Positions 1-7,919 of a stretch of DNA of 64,000 bases are shown in pieces. The stretch is from Chromatiaceae bacterium (GTDB lineage Bacteria > Pseudomonadota > Gammaproteobacteria > Chromatiales > Chromatiaceae), in the NCBI GenBank assembly GCA_024235175.1, contig JACKMX010000002.1:1124960-1188959 (forward strand), in the 5' to 3' direction. A program made the translations under genes and the position numbers. Position 1 is the stretch's first letter. The number at the start of each line of letters is the position of its first letter. The notes beneath the pieces were generated by a model. It searched no databases. It saw only the letters and a list, made by a program, of their open reading frames with translations, and was not told the origin of the DNA.

Positions 1-430
1 CAAGCTTCCACTCTTTGCGTAATAAATTCGCTAAACGCTCGATTTCATCGTAGTCAGTGATTTTTGCTGGTAGTGACTTTGGCAATTCAAATGCTTGAAT
101 TGGGCTCACCGGTAAAATTTCTTCCAAAGTGAGATATCGCTCGATCTGCTCCAGTACATTTCCTTCTATTTGGGCCAATACCTTTTTGGGAAGCTTTGAG
201 TGTTTGCGGTACTCAACCTCTTTTAGCTCCACAGAGACCTGTCGAAAGAAATACTCGGTACGAACCCTGAGCGCGTTAGACAGCGCGAGCAACACACCAG
301 AAGAAGGGGTGGATTGATTATTCTCATATTTGGAAATGGCCATAGCAGTTACACCAGTCTTTTCTGCCAAAACCCGTAAACTCAGACCAGATGCTTTGCG
401 TGCTTGCTGTATACGCTCTCCTATCATCAT
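1..430 (-). CDS. XRE-family HTH regulator, ImmA/IrrE-type (partial, runs off left edge)
   Basis: Reading from the ATG pair at 430/427 leftward gives an open frame to the window edge. The first ~60 residues are a classic XRE helix-turn-helix (GERIQQARKASGLSLRVLAE, then VTAMAISKYEN). The following residues (ERYLTLEEILP, then ELPKSLP and EIERLANLLRKEWKL) match the linker seen in regulators that carry a C-terminal ImmA/IrrE metallopeptidase domain. The HExxH site itself would lie outside the window, so the peptidase part is inferred. Such proteins act as repressors whose peptidase half may cleave a partner; they are common in phage and toxin-antitoxin loci. A palindromic operator lies directly upstream. 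Base composition is AT-richer than the core genes, consistent with acquired DNA. Confidence 0.75.
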   Translation of the reverse strand, partial: MMIGERIQQARKASGLSLRVLAEKTGVTAMAISKYENNQSTPSSGVLLALSNALRVRTEYFFRQVSVELKEVEYRKHSKLPKKVLAQIEGNVLEQIERYLTLEEILPVSPIQAFELPKSLPAKITDYDEIERLANLLRKEWKL

Positions 431-442
431 TGCCCCCACGTT

Positions 443-483
443 TAGTTTACATTTATGTTTTTTTTCTTATTTATTGTAAACTA
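443..483. promoter_or_regulatory. Palindromic operator upstream of the XRE gene
   Basis: TAGTTTACA (443-451) and TGTAAACTA (475-483) form a perfect 9-bp inverted repeat separated by 23 bp of T-rich sequence. It sits just upstream of the minus-strand XRE start at 430, the usual place for an autoregulatory operator. Binding by the neighbouring regulator is inferred. Confidence 0.6.
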
Positions 484-490
484 TAGTTAA

Positions 491-508
491 TGACTGACGA
501 CTCAGTCA
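491..508. repeat. Short perfect inverted repeat
   Basis: TGACTGA (491-497), spacer CGAC, TCAGTCA (502-508). It lies between the XRE operator and the integrase remnant and could be a second regulator-binding site or a recombination scar. Function unknown. Confidence 0.4.
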
Positions 509-551
509 AGTCAGAGATGATGAATTTAATCAATAAAACAGGAGGTTCGAT

Positions 552-592
552 AAGGTGACGGAGGGAATAAATGATAATCCCTCCGTCACCTT
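552..592 (+). terminator. Strong 15-bp hairpin, terminator-like
   Basis: AAGGTGACGGAGGGA (552-566) pairs perfectly with TCCCTCCGTCACCTT (578-592) around an 11-nt AT-rich loop and is followed by TTATTTATT. It resembles an intrinsic terminator, but the T-tract is broken and the hairpin overlaps the remnant recombinase frame. It could also be a transposon or integron scar. Confidence 0.5.
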
Positions 593-725
593 TTATTTAT
601 TGGGTCATTCGTCTGTGAAGACAACCGAGAGAGCCTATGCCGCATTTGTGAAGAACGAGCGGTTCAGGCAGACGATTGATTTGCTGGATAAGCAGGTAGT
701 GCCAAGGTTGAAGGTTGTGAATTAG
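555..725 (+). pseudogene. Tyrosine recombinase (phage integrase) C-terminal remnant
   Basis: From about 597 the frame reads LLGHSSVKTTERAYAAFV, the end of a tyrosine recombinase: the LGH box, followed by the Thr-Glu-x-x-Tyr segment that holds the nucleophile tyrosine, then about 27 residues to the TAG at 723-725. The Arg and HxxR parts of the catalytic domain are missing, so it cannot be active. The frame stays open upstream and includes a GTG at 555 with an AGGAGG at 540-545, so a ~56-residue peptide could be made. This is probably an accidental fusion left by a deletion. It marks an old integration site next to the XRE gene and the DUF4062 gene. Confidence 0.7.
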
Positions 726-803
726 TTGAGGTTACTGAATGTCAGCTTTGAGGAATATCTGACACTGTTTGTCAGATCAAGTCACGGATAACTCTTTTTT
801 TAT

Positions 804-3296
804 CTAACCAGTGGCTGAGCGTGCTACCTTCCGCGCAGCATCGCGAGGCATCGACGCACCCAAATCCAGCCAATGTATAACATTGTAGTAAATATGTTTG
901 TCGCGACTGACATACTCGTCAAGTATCGATCTAATCCGTTTCATAGAGAACGACCTAACAGCCATTATCGAGGCCGCCTTGCGGACCTCTTCCGATTCAT
1001 GTTCAAAGAGCCCAAGCAATGCATCGTGTGAAATCTTCGAAAATCGTGACTCCGCACAAAGTTCAATTGTTTTCTTCAAGATGACCGCTGGCATCTCAAG
1101 AGAAACGAGCTTTGAGATAGAGTATCTGCGGCCGATAGCAACTACAGCTTTCGCAACTTCGGCATGAAATTCCTCGTAACCTGTCATTGTTATCAAGGTT
1201 TCACCGAGACTGAGACCTTCGGCATTTGCAAGTAATGGAATATCGATCCACTCACCATGCTTTCCTATATAGTCTGCGTCGAACCGTGATGCCCCCACAT
1301 AGCCACTACCAAGGTTATTCCTGACCCTCTGCAGGTCTTTACGCTGTCGGGCTCTACACAAAATATCAAGCCCTTTTCTAGTGAATTTCTTTCGAAGAAA
1401 GTCCTCCAAACCTCGTGTTTGCTTAATGACATCTTTACTGGTCGAGCTGTCACCGTACAAAGCATTCATCCTCTGAACTCTTTCTTCGAAGTATGCGCCG
1501 AACTTATCATCAATGTTATGTCGGAGTTCTTCAGCATGATTAGAAAAGTACCGTTCTACGAGTAAGAAGTAAGTCGTGTCGTCGTAGATCGAGCATACTT
1601 CAACTCTCTTCGTGAGTTCTGCCTCGGAGAGGTTCATTAATGCCTTCGACTGGTAACGCGCAAATAGCTCTTCGCCCTTTTTATCCGAACCCTCCGAAAT
1701 ACCCGCACCAAAGAGGCCAAAGCTAAGTCGTTTCGGAGGCGGGATGAGAATACCATTAACTTCTTCATCACTGAGTAATTTCCCAAGATCTGAAAGCACC
1801 TCAATCGCTTCATTGCGCACCAAAGCATCACTATCTTGTGTTAACCGTTCAGCCATTCCGATACCGAGTGATCTTCTACCATGTAGCACCATGAGCGATC
1901 GCAGACGGACCTGGGCATTTCTATGTTCTAGTCCAAGCAATAGTTCCGACACCTCTAGATGCTCAAACCCATTCAGAACTGTATGAAGGAGTTCAGCGTC
2001 CAGCGAATCGAACTGTGTATCAAGGACCAACTTTTGTGCCTCGTTCCCCCCACTATTCTTAAGTAGAATACCGATCATGCACTCAAGTGCGTTACGAGAT
2101 GTGCTGTAATCGTTTCGATCGTATTCCTTTTTCGCAAAAGCGAAATCATCTCTTATTCCATTCTTTGCCAGGTAGCCTAAAGCAGCAGTCCTGACTCGGG
2201 CTGATGAATCTTCGGATAACCAAGCGTTTATGATCCATGCGCGTTTTAATTGCTCGTCATCCGTAGGAAGAGATCGTGCCATCGAATCCAACACGCTAAT
2301 TGCCCCTATCTTCTCATTATCGTTGGCACCAACAAACGAAGAGATAACGGCTACGTCACGCCGGTAACCCGCTACAGAGGAGTACCAGCACCAGAAAGGT
2401 ACATTTTCATTGCTGAGATGCTGGAATCCAAGCCTAACCAGACTTTCGATTTCCCTCTTGCCCAGCTTCGTGTTCTCGGTGCGGGATAAAAAGAGGATGT
2501 TGATATCATGGACACCCAAATGCATCTGCTCATTGCCTGGCTTCGATATTGAGTTCGCGAGCAAGCGAAACCGCGCAATATCTGCCGCACTGAGGCTATC
2601 AATCTCTTGGTCCTGAGCAATTCTAGCTACCAACCCCTCAAGAAACTCGAATCCTTCCGCTGAAAAGGGGGACGATTCAGGACTTCTCTTTTCGCCTACT
2701 GCTCTTCCGGCCTCCAACTGAGAACGCTTCGCCATTCCTTCGTCTGGCTCGAAGATGTCTTCCTCTTTTTTGACGCGGTTTACATATGCAGCAACGCATT
2801 TACGTGCCAGTCCTTCCATGTCTCTAACTGTCGAAAAATTCTGAAAAAGGATCTTCTTCTGAGCGATTATCTCTTTTCGAAATTCCAAAACCCTCTTTAA
2901 GTCATCACCTGGATCGACCATGAACTCGTTGGGAATCTCCTTGAAGAACAGAGAGATCTCGGGACTTCCACTCTGTTCACGTCTAGCCAATGACCGCTCA
3001 AATTCTTCTTGGAAGCCAGAGGAGAACCCTCCTTCGATGCTTGGTGGAGTTCCCCATCTCTTCGAGATCATTCCGAGGAAGAGATCGCATCTATCTAGGT
3101 CTTGGTTAATGAGGTGCTGTGGCCTTCCAAAACCAGCAACCGTTTCTTCCCACCCAACCAGTTCTACCTGATAGCCCAGTTCATCTGCCCAAGACTCGTT
3201 GAACTCGAGAACCACGTCGCGGACAGCTTTTCTTTCTTCTACCAAATCACCGGGAGAAGCAAGGAAGGCTCGGATAACTTTACGAGTATCAGGCAT
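804..3296 (-). CDS. DUF4062 domain protein with HEAT-like repeats (possible defence effector)
   Basis: Protein of 830 aa. Residues ~6-95 match DUF4062 (VIRAFLASPGDLVEERKAVR, then GWEE and CDLFLGMISKRWG), a flavodoxin-like fold related to TIR and nucleoside deoxyribosyltransferase domains. Residues ~200-800 are mostly alpha-helical with HEAT-like units (for example near 'SSARVRTAALGYLAKNG', 'NAQVRLRSLMVLHGRR', 'SEEVRKAASIMAVRS'), a likely sensing or scaffold surface. No transmembrane segment is seen. The gene stands alone, is AT-richer than rsmA or lon next door, and lies beside an integrase remnant and an XRE-ImmA regulator, which suggests horizontal gain. DUF4062 proteins are repeatedly found in antiphage islands, but a defence role here is inference. 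The ATG at 3296 gives the complete DUF4062 motif. Confidence 0.75.
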   Translation of the reverse strand: MPDTRKVIRAFLASPGDLVEERKAVRDVVLEFNESWADELGYQVELVGWEETVAGFGRPQHLINQDLDRCDLFLGMISKRWGTPPSIEGGFSSGFQEEFERSLARREQSGSPEISLFFKEIPNEFMVDPGDDLKRVLEFRKEIIAQKKILFQNFSTVRDMEGLARKCVAAYVNRVKKEEDIFEPDEGMAKRSQLEAGRAVGEKRSPESSPFSAEGFEFLEGLVARIAQDQEIDSLSAADIARFRLLANSISKPGNEQMHLGVHDINILFLSRTENTKLGKREIESLVRLGFQHLSNENVPFWCWYSSVAGYRRDVAVISSFVGANDNEKIGAISVLDSMARSLPTDDEQLKRAWIINAWLSEDSSARVRTAALGYLAKNGIRDDFAFAKKEYDRNDYSTSRNALECMIGILLKNSGGNEAQKLVLDTQFDSLDAELLHTVLNGFEHLEVSELLLGLEHRNAQVRLRSLMVLHGRRSLGIGMAERLTQDSDALVRNEAIEVLSDLGKLLSDEEVNGILIPPPKRLSFGLFGAGISEGSDKKGEELFARYQSKALMNLSEAELTKRVEVCSIYDDTTYFLLVERYFSNHAEELRHNIDDKFGAYFEERVQRMNALYGDSSTSKDVIKQTRGLEDFLRKKFTRKGLDILCRARQRKDLQRVRNNLGSGYVGASRFDADYIGKHGEWIDIPLLANAEGLSLGETLITMTGYEEFHAEVAKAVVAIGRRYSISKLVSLEMPAVILKKTIELCAESRFSKISHDALLGLFEHESEEVRKAASIMAVRSFSMKRIRSILDEYVSRDKHIYYNVIHWLDLGASMPRDAARKVARSATG

Positions 3297-3595
3297 ACTG
3301 GGATAAAAAGATTATTTAAGTTGCAGGAACGATTCCTCCACGCGTATAGAAGCACAAACTATCCATTTCGTACAAATTCATCCCGGAGACAAAAAGCGTG
3401 CACTAAAACTTGGATAAATCATCGGACAAACTCGAAAACTCCCCCCTTCTACATACCACTAGAGATCACCGTCGCGAAAATCGCCGCAACCCCAAATCCC
3501 ACCACCACCATTTCTATCCCGTTGGTTTACGTGGATAATCCCCCCATGCACATTTCTAACTCGCTGAAAACTCAGCGCAACAATAGGGTAACCCC
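3297..3595. other. Intergenic between DUF4062 gene and rsmA
   Basis: About 300 bp separating two divergently oriented genes; it must hold promoters for both. A plus-strand frame ends at 3599, but it mostly overlaps the DUF4062 gene antisense and has low-complexity content, so it is not called. No convincing -35/-10 pair, RNA or repeat was identified. Confidence 0.4.
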
Positions 3596-4393
3596 TTGAC
3601 TCACCGTCCAAGGAAAAGGTTCGGCCAAAACTTCCTGCGCGACACCGGTGTCATTCGCAGCATTATCGCGAGCATCGCGCCTAGACCCGGTGACCGGCTG
3701 GTGGAGATCGGGCCGGGGCAAGGCGCCATTACCCGCGAGTTGCTTAGTGCCGTGGGCAGCATGGATGCGGTGGAGCTGGACCGGGATCTGATCGGGCCGC
3801 TGGCGCAGCTGTGCGCGCCGCTGGGTGAGCTGCGGATTCACAACTGCGATGCGCTGAAGTTCGATTTCTGCTCGCTTGCCGATGCGGAGGGTTCGCTGCG
3901 TGTTGTGGGCAACCTGCCGTACAACATCTCCACACCGATCCTTTTCCGCCTGCTGGATCAGGCTCGGTGCATCCGGGACATGCACTTCATGTTGCAGCGG
4001 GAGGTGGTCGAGCGGATGAGCGCGGAGCCCGGCGGCAAGGCCTACGGCCGGCTTAGCGTAATGCTGCAGGCCCGCTGCGAGGTGATCGCGCTTTTTGACA
4101 TAGGCCCGGAGGCATTTGTGCCAGCGCCCAAAGTGGAGTCGGCGTTCGTGCGTCTGCAGCCGCACCACAGCCCGCGCTATCAGATCGACGACCAGGATCT
4201 CTTCCGGCAGATCGTGGCGGCTGCTTTTTCACAACGCCGCAAAACGCTGCGCAACGCGCTGCGAATGCTGATGAGCGAAGCCGGGATAGAAGAAGCCGGT
4301 CAGGCCCCCGGGGCACGCGCGGAGCAGTTGCCGGTCGCCGCATTTGTGGCATTGGCTAATGCCGCTGCTTGTAAATTGGGTACTGCGTCCTGA
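3596..4393 (+). CDS. rsmA: 16S rRNA (adenine1518-N6/adenine1519-N6)-dimethyltransferase
   Basis: RsmA/KsgA dimethylates two adjacent adenines in the 3'-terminal helix of 16S rRNA using S-adenosylmethionine, a late step in 30S assembly. The 265-aa product begins with the family signature RKRFGQNFL. It has the SAM-binding motif LVEIGPGQGAIT (~residues 35-46), the acidic VELD, and the catalytic NLPYNIS (~residues 103-109). The C-terminal helical domain contains FSQRRKTLRNAL. The start is a TTG at 3596: no in-frame ATG precedes RKRFGQNFL, and this start gives a normal N-terminus. Length is typical. In many gammaproteobacteria rsmA follows surA and pdxA; here it follows accessory DNA, so the left boundary may be a rearrangement point. 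Confidence 0.95.
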   Translation: MTHRPRKRFGQNFLRDTGVIRSIIASIAPRPGDRLVEIGPGQGAITRELLSAVGSMDAVELDRDLIGPLAQLCAPLGELRIHNCDALKFDFCSLADAEGSLRVVGNLPYNISTPILFRLLDQARCIRDMHFMLQREVVERMSAEPGGKAYGRLSVMLQARCEVIALFDIGPEAFVPAPKVESAFVRLQPHHSPRYQIDDQDLFRQIVAAAFSQRRKTLRNALRMLMSEAGIEEAGQAPGARAEQLPVAAFVALANAAACKLGTAS

Positions 4394-4648
4394 TATAGGT
4401 GGTGTCTGTCCGGTAAATGCAGTTGCTGAAGGACTGAAGTGATATCGCCTTGAAACGCTCTGATCGGTCCTGGGAAGGGATCTTCAAAGGGGGCTTGAAT
4501 TTACTGAATGCCGGATTTGCCGGGAAGATGTGATTTCTTTGGGGGTGGTCAGGCTCCTTCAGGGATGACAAGCTTTTCGCAATGCCTGTGCTGCGGGACA
4601 GATGCTGAACCTAGTCGCACCAAATCTTACAGAACCGGACCGGAAAAT

Positions 4649-7036
4649 ATGAACGACCAGAATAGCGAAGAAGAGATCGTCGAACTGATCAAAGGAAGCG
4701 CTCTGGCCCGGCCGGGAGAGGTCATGCCGGGGATCATCCATCTGTTGCCGGTCACCAGCCGCCCCTTTTTTCCGGGCCAGGCTGTACCCTTGCTGATGCA
4801 TGCTGAGCACTGGCGCTCCACCCTGCAGGCAGTGGAAACATCGGGTCACGGCCTGCTCGGCATAGTGCTGGCAAATTCTTCGTCGGCGGAAACCACCGCG
4901 CCCGAGGACTTCAATCGCATCGGCGTTGTCTCCCGGGTGCACAAGGTGAGGCAGGTGGACGATCACCTGCAAGTGCTGGTGGAGTGCCTGCAGCGCATCA
5001 GGATCGACAAGGTTCTGGACGGGAAGCCACCGTTTACCGCCCGGGTTCGCTATCTGGACGACACCTCCACAGTCGCCAAGGGAGAGATCAAGGCTTACTC
5101 ATTGGCGGTGATCAACACCATCAAGGAGCTGCTCCCGCTGAATCCCCTCTATGGCGAGGAGCTGAAAATATTTCTCGACAGGATGGGCCCGGACGACCCC
5201 TCCCATCTGGCCGACTTTGCCGCCAGCCTGACAACCGCCAGCAAGGACCAGCTGCAGGAGATTCTGGGTGCGGTCGATCTGCTGCTGCGCATGGAGAAGG
5301 TACTGGCGCTGCTCAGCAGTGAACTTGAGCTTGCGCGCACTCAGCACGATATCCGCAAATCGGTGGAAGACCGCATGGAGGGTCAGCAGCGCGAGTTTTT
5401 CCTGCGCGAACAGCTCAAGAGCATTCAGAAGGAGCTGGGGCTGGAAAAGGATGACAGAACCGCGGAACTGGACAGGTTCCGCGAACGCCTGGAGTCGCTG
5501 AAGCTGAGCGGCGAGGCACAGAAGCGGGTGGAAGAGGAGATGGGCAAATTCGCCATTCTGGAGACCGGCTCACCGGAATACGCCGTCACCCGCAACTACA
5601 TTGACTGGATTACATTGCTGCCCTGGGGCAAGCACTCGCAGGACCGGCTTGACCTGAGCGCCGCGCGCAAGGCGCTGGACAAGGATCACTATGGTCTGGA
5701 GGACGTCAAGCAGCGCATTCTGGAGTTTCTCGCCGTAGGTATCATGAAGGGTGAGGTGAGCGGCTCTATCATTCTGCTGGTGGGTCCGCCCGGCGTGGGC
5801 AAGACCTCTATCGGCAAATCCATCGCCGATGCGCTTGGGCGCAGCTTCTACCGCTTCTCGCTGGGAGGCATGCGTGACGAAGCGGAGATCAAGGGACACC
5901 GCCGCACCTACATCGGGGCCATGCCGGGCAAGTTCATTCAGTCGATAAAAGAGGCCGGCACCGCAAATCCGGTCATCATGCTGGATGAGATCGACAAGAT
6001 CGGCGCCTCCTATCAGGGCGATCCCGCTTCCGCGCTGCTGGAGACGCTCGATCCCGAGCAGAACAGCGACTTCCTGGATCACTACCTGGATCTGCGCTTC
6101 GACCTCTCCAAAGTGCTGTTTGTCTGCACCGCCAATCAGGTCGACACGATACCGGCGCCGCTGCTGGACCGCATGGAGCTCATCTCGCTGCCGGGCTATA
6201 TCGCCAAGGAGAAGCTGCAGATCGCGCGCCGCTACCTGTTGCCGCGCCAGCTGCGGCGGGCCGGCCTCAAGCGCGGCCAGGTGAAGATCGACAGCGGCAC
6301 GCTGCGCGCGATTATCGAAGGCTACGCCAGGGATGCCGGAGTGCGGCGGCTGGAAAAACAGCTCGGCAGGATCGTGCGGAAAGCGGTGGTCAGAATTCTG
6401 GAAGGCGAAAAGACGCCGATCACGGTCAACAGTGACGATCTGACCGAATACCTGGGCAGCCCGGTATTCCGTGATGAGCGCAATCTGGGCGGCCCCGGCG
6501 TTGTCACCGGCCTCGCCTGGACCTCCATGGGCGGCGCCACATTGAGCATCGAAGCGGTAAGAACCCACAGTTACACCCGTGGCTTCAAGCTGACCGGCCA
6601 GCTGGGAGAGGTGATGCGCGAGTCGGCGGAGATCGCGTACGGCTACGTCATGAGCCGGGCGCAGGAATTCGGTGCAGACCCGGAATTTTTTGAGAACAGC
6701 TTCATCCACCTGCACGTACCCGCCGGCGCCACACCCAAAGACGGTCCCAGCGCCGGCATCACCATCGCCTCTGCGCTGCTCTCGCTGGCCCTGAACAAGA
6801 CGGTGCGCCGCATTGCCATGACCGGAGAGCTGACCCTCACCGGCCATGTGTTCCCGGTTGGAGGAATCAGGGAGAAGATGATCGCCGCGCGCCGGGCCGG
6901 TATCCGGGAGTTGATTCTTCCGCAAGAGAACCGGGGCGAGTATGATGAGGTACCCGAGCACGTCCGCAAGGGGATAAAGGTTCACTTCGCCAGTACATTT
7001 TCAGAGGTTACGCCGCTGCTTTTTTCCGGAAGATGA
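4649..7036 (+). CDS. lon: ATP-dependent Lon protease (endopeptidase La)
   Basis: Lon degrades misfolded and regulatory proteins in the cytoplasm as a hexamer. From the ATG at 4649 the product is 795 aa, a normal Lon length. It has an N-terminal LON substrate-binding domain (IIHLLPVTSRPFFPGQAVPL), a coiled-coil linker, and an AAA+ module with Walker A GPPGVGKTS near residue 379 and Walker B MLDEIDKI. The S16 protease domain has the catalytic dyad Ser701 (PKDGPSAG) and Lys743 (GGIREK). An upstream in-frame ATG at 4508 would add 47 residues that look unlike any Lon N-terminus (Cys-rich, low conservation), so the downstream start is preferred. No heat-shock promoter was recognised. Confidence 0.95.
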   Translation: MNDQNSEEEIVELIKGSALARPGEVMPGIIHLLPVTSRPFFPGQAVPLLMHAEHWRSTLQAVETSGHGLLGIVLANSSSAETTAPEDFNRIGVVSRVHKVRQVDDHLQVLVECLQRIRIDKVLDGKPPFTARVRYLDDTSTVAKGEIKAYSLAVINTIKELLPLNPLYGEELKIFLDRMGPDDPSHLADFAASLTTASKDQLQEILGAVDLLLRMEKVLALLSSELELARTQHDIRKSVEDRMEGQQREFFLREQLKSIQKELGLEKDDRTAELDRFRERLESLKLSGEAQKRVEEEMGKFAILETGSPEYAVTRNYIDWITLLPWGKHSQDRLDLSAARKALDKDHYGLEDVKQRILEFLAVGIMKGEVSGSIILLVGPPGVGKTSIGKSIADALGRSFYRFSLGGMRDEAEIKGHRRTYIGAMPGKFIQSIKEAGTANPVIMLDEIDKIGASYQGDPASALLETLDPEQNSDFLDHYLDLRFDLSKVLFVCTANQVDTIPAPLLDRMELISLPGYIAKEKLQIARRYLLPRQLRRAGLKRGQVKIDSGTLRAIIEGYARDAGVRRLEKQLGRIVRKAVVRILEGEKTPITVNSDDLTEYLGSPVFRDERNLGGPGVVTGLAWTSMGGATLSIEAVRTHSYTRGFKLTGQLGEVMRESAEIAYGYVMSRAQEFGADPEFFENSFIHLHVPAGATPKDGPSAGITIASALLSLALNKTVRRIAMTGELTLTGHVFPVGGIREKMIAARRAGIRELILPQENRGEYDEVPEHVRKGIKVHFASTFSEVTPLLFSGR

Positions 7037-7143
7037 ATTTCCGGCTTTCGGGTCGGAGTCAAACCGCAGAAAATTTTGCAGCCAGCTAACTTTGACAGGC
7101 TGTTTGACTTTGATCCTCCGGCACGCTTCAGGTGAAAAATAGT

Positions 7144-7172
7144 TTGCGTTTTTTAGTAATTGCTTATATACT
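7144..7172 (+). promoter_or_regulatory. Predicted sigma-70 promoter of the sulfur globule gene
   Basis: TTGCGT (7144-7149), a 17-bp spacer, and TATACT (7167-7172) lie about 90 bp upstream of the sgp start codon. The -10 matches five of six consensus bases and the spacing is ideal, implying strong vegetative expression, as expected for an abundant structural protein. Confidence 0.6.
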
Positions 7173-7261
7173 TTTTCACAATCTAAAAACACTGGCTTTA
7201 TTCATGGTGTTTTCAGATGCTGAATGAAAGTATTCACTTTTTTTCCAATGGAGAATTTGCA

Positions 7262-7624
7262 ATGAAAACCATCGTTAAAGCTATCTCGATTGCCGCTCTG
7301 GTCGGCGCTTCGGCCACCGCATCAGCCTGGTGGGGCGGCGGTCCCTGGGGAAATGACGGTTACGGTGACGGATGGGGTGACGGATGGGGTGACATGTTCG
7401 GTGATTTCAACATGAACTTCAGTGGTCGCGGTTCCGGATACGGTCGTGGTCACGGTTATGGCCGTGGTTACGGATATGGCTACCCCTACTATGGTTATGG
7501 CTACGGTCCTTACGGCTATGGCGCTCCTTACGGTTATGGCGCCCCTTATGGCTACGGCGTTCCTTATGGCGCACCTTATGCTGCACCGGTCGCACCTCAG
7601 GCTCCTGCTGCTGAAGCCAAATAA
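7262..7624 (+). CDS. Sulfur globule protein precursor (CV1/CV2-like)
   Basis: The 120-aa product has a Sec signal peptide ([18 protein letters not shown], cleavage after Ala-Ser-Ala) followed by a mature protein dominated by Gly, Tyr, Pro and Ala, with repeated [13 protein letters not shown] units. This is the composition of sulfur globule envelope proteins, which coat periplasmic elemental-sulfur globules formed during sulfide or thiosulfate oxidation in purple and related sulfur bacteria. An ATG at 7217 in the same frame is rejected because it would bury the signal peptide; the ATG at 7262 has a GGAGA ribosome site. The gene is monocistronic with its own promoter and hairpin terminator. Low-complexity Gly/Tyr proteins of other function are possible, but the export signal and short length favour Sgp. 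Confidence 0.8.
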   Translation: MKTIVKAISIAALVGASATASAWWGGGPWGNDGYGDGWGDGWGDMFGDFNMNFSGRGSGYGRGHGYGRGYGYGYPYYGYGYGPYGYGAPYGYGAPYGYGVPYGAPYAAPVAPQAPAAEAK

Positions 7625-7670
7625 GACCTGATGTCTTACTTGTAGTACAAAGACATTGTCAGCGTCTTGA

Positions 7671-7698
7671 AAATGCGGGCTCCGGCCCGCATTTTTTT
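7671..7698 (+). terminator. Intrinsic terminator after sulfur globule gene
   Basis: AAATGCGGGC (7671-7680), loop TCCG, GCCCGCATTT (7685-7694), followed by further T residues: a perfect 10-bp GC-rich stem with a T-tract. Confidence 0.9.
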
Positions 7699-7735
7699 GC
7701 CTGTCGATCCATCTCACCCCAACACCTGCTGCCAC

Positions 7736-7776
7736 TTGATGACTATCAATGCTTTTTTGCGTTGAGCGGCTATGAT
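7736..7776 (+). promoter_or_regulatory. FNR/DNR-type box and -10 element upstream of nnrS
   Basis: TTGATGACTATCAA (7736-7749) is a perfect match to the FNR/DNR/NnrR consensus TTGAT-N4-ATCAA. A TATGAT -10 lies at 7771-7776, placing the box centre about 41 bp before the expected transcription start, the geometry of a class II activated promoter. It implies induction of nnrS under low oxygen or by nitric oxide. Confidence 0.8.
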
Positions 7777-7919
7777 CGGTCGCTTCATCGGCTCGCATAG
7801 CCAATCGTGAACCTGTTGTATGCAAAGCGTCTGCTGTTACTCTCCAGCTTCAGAGGGTGTTGTAAAAGGTTTTATTCCTTCTCCGTTCCAGGGAGAAGGC
7901 CAGGATAGTGTTTTAGATT

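Noticed and set aside
3102..3599. 165-aa plus-strand frame before rsmA
   Set aside because: First third is antisense to the DUF4062 gene; the rest has low-complexity composition and no ribosome site.
5570..6985. 471-aa antisense frame within lon
   Set aside because: Shadow of the GC-rich lon coding sequence; composition is low-complexity and no start signal or domain.
7872..7910. MITE-like CTTCTCC...GGGAGAAGG stretch before nnrS
   Set aside because: Resembles only the internal palindrome of the MITE with no ends or target duplication, so it is not called as a copy.
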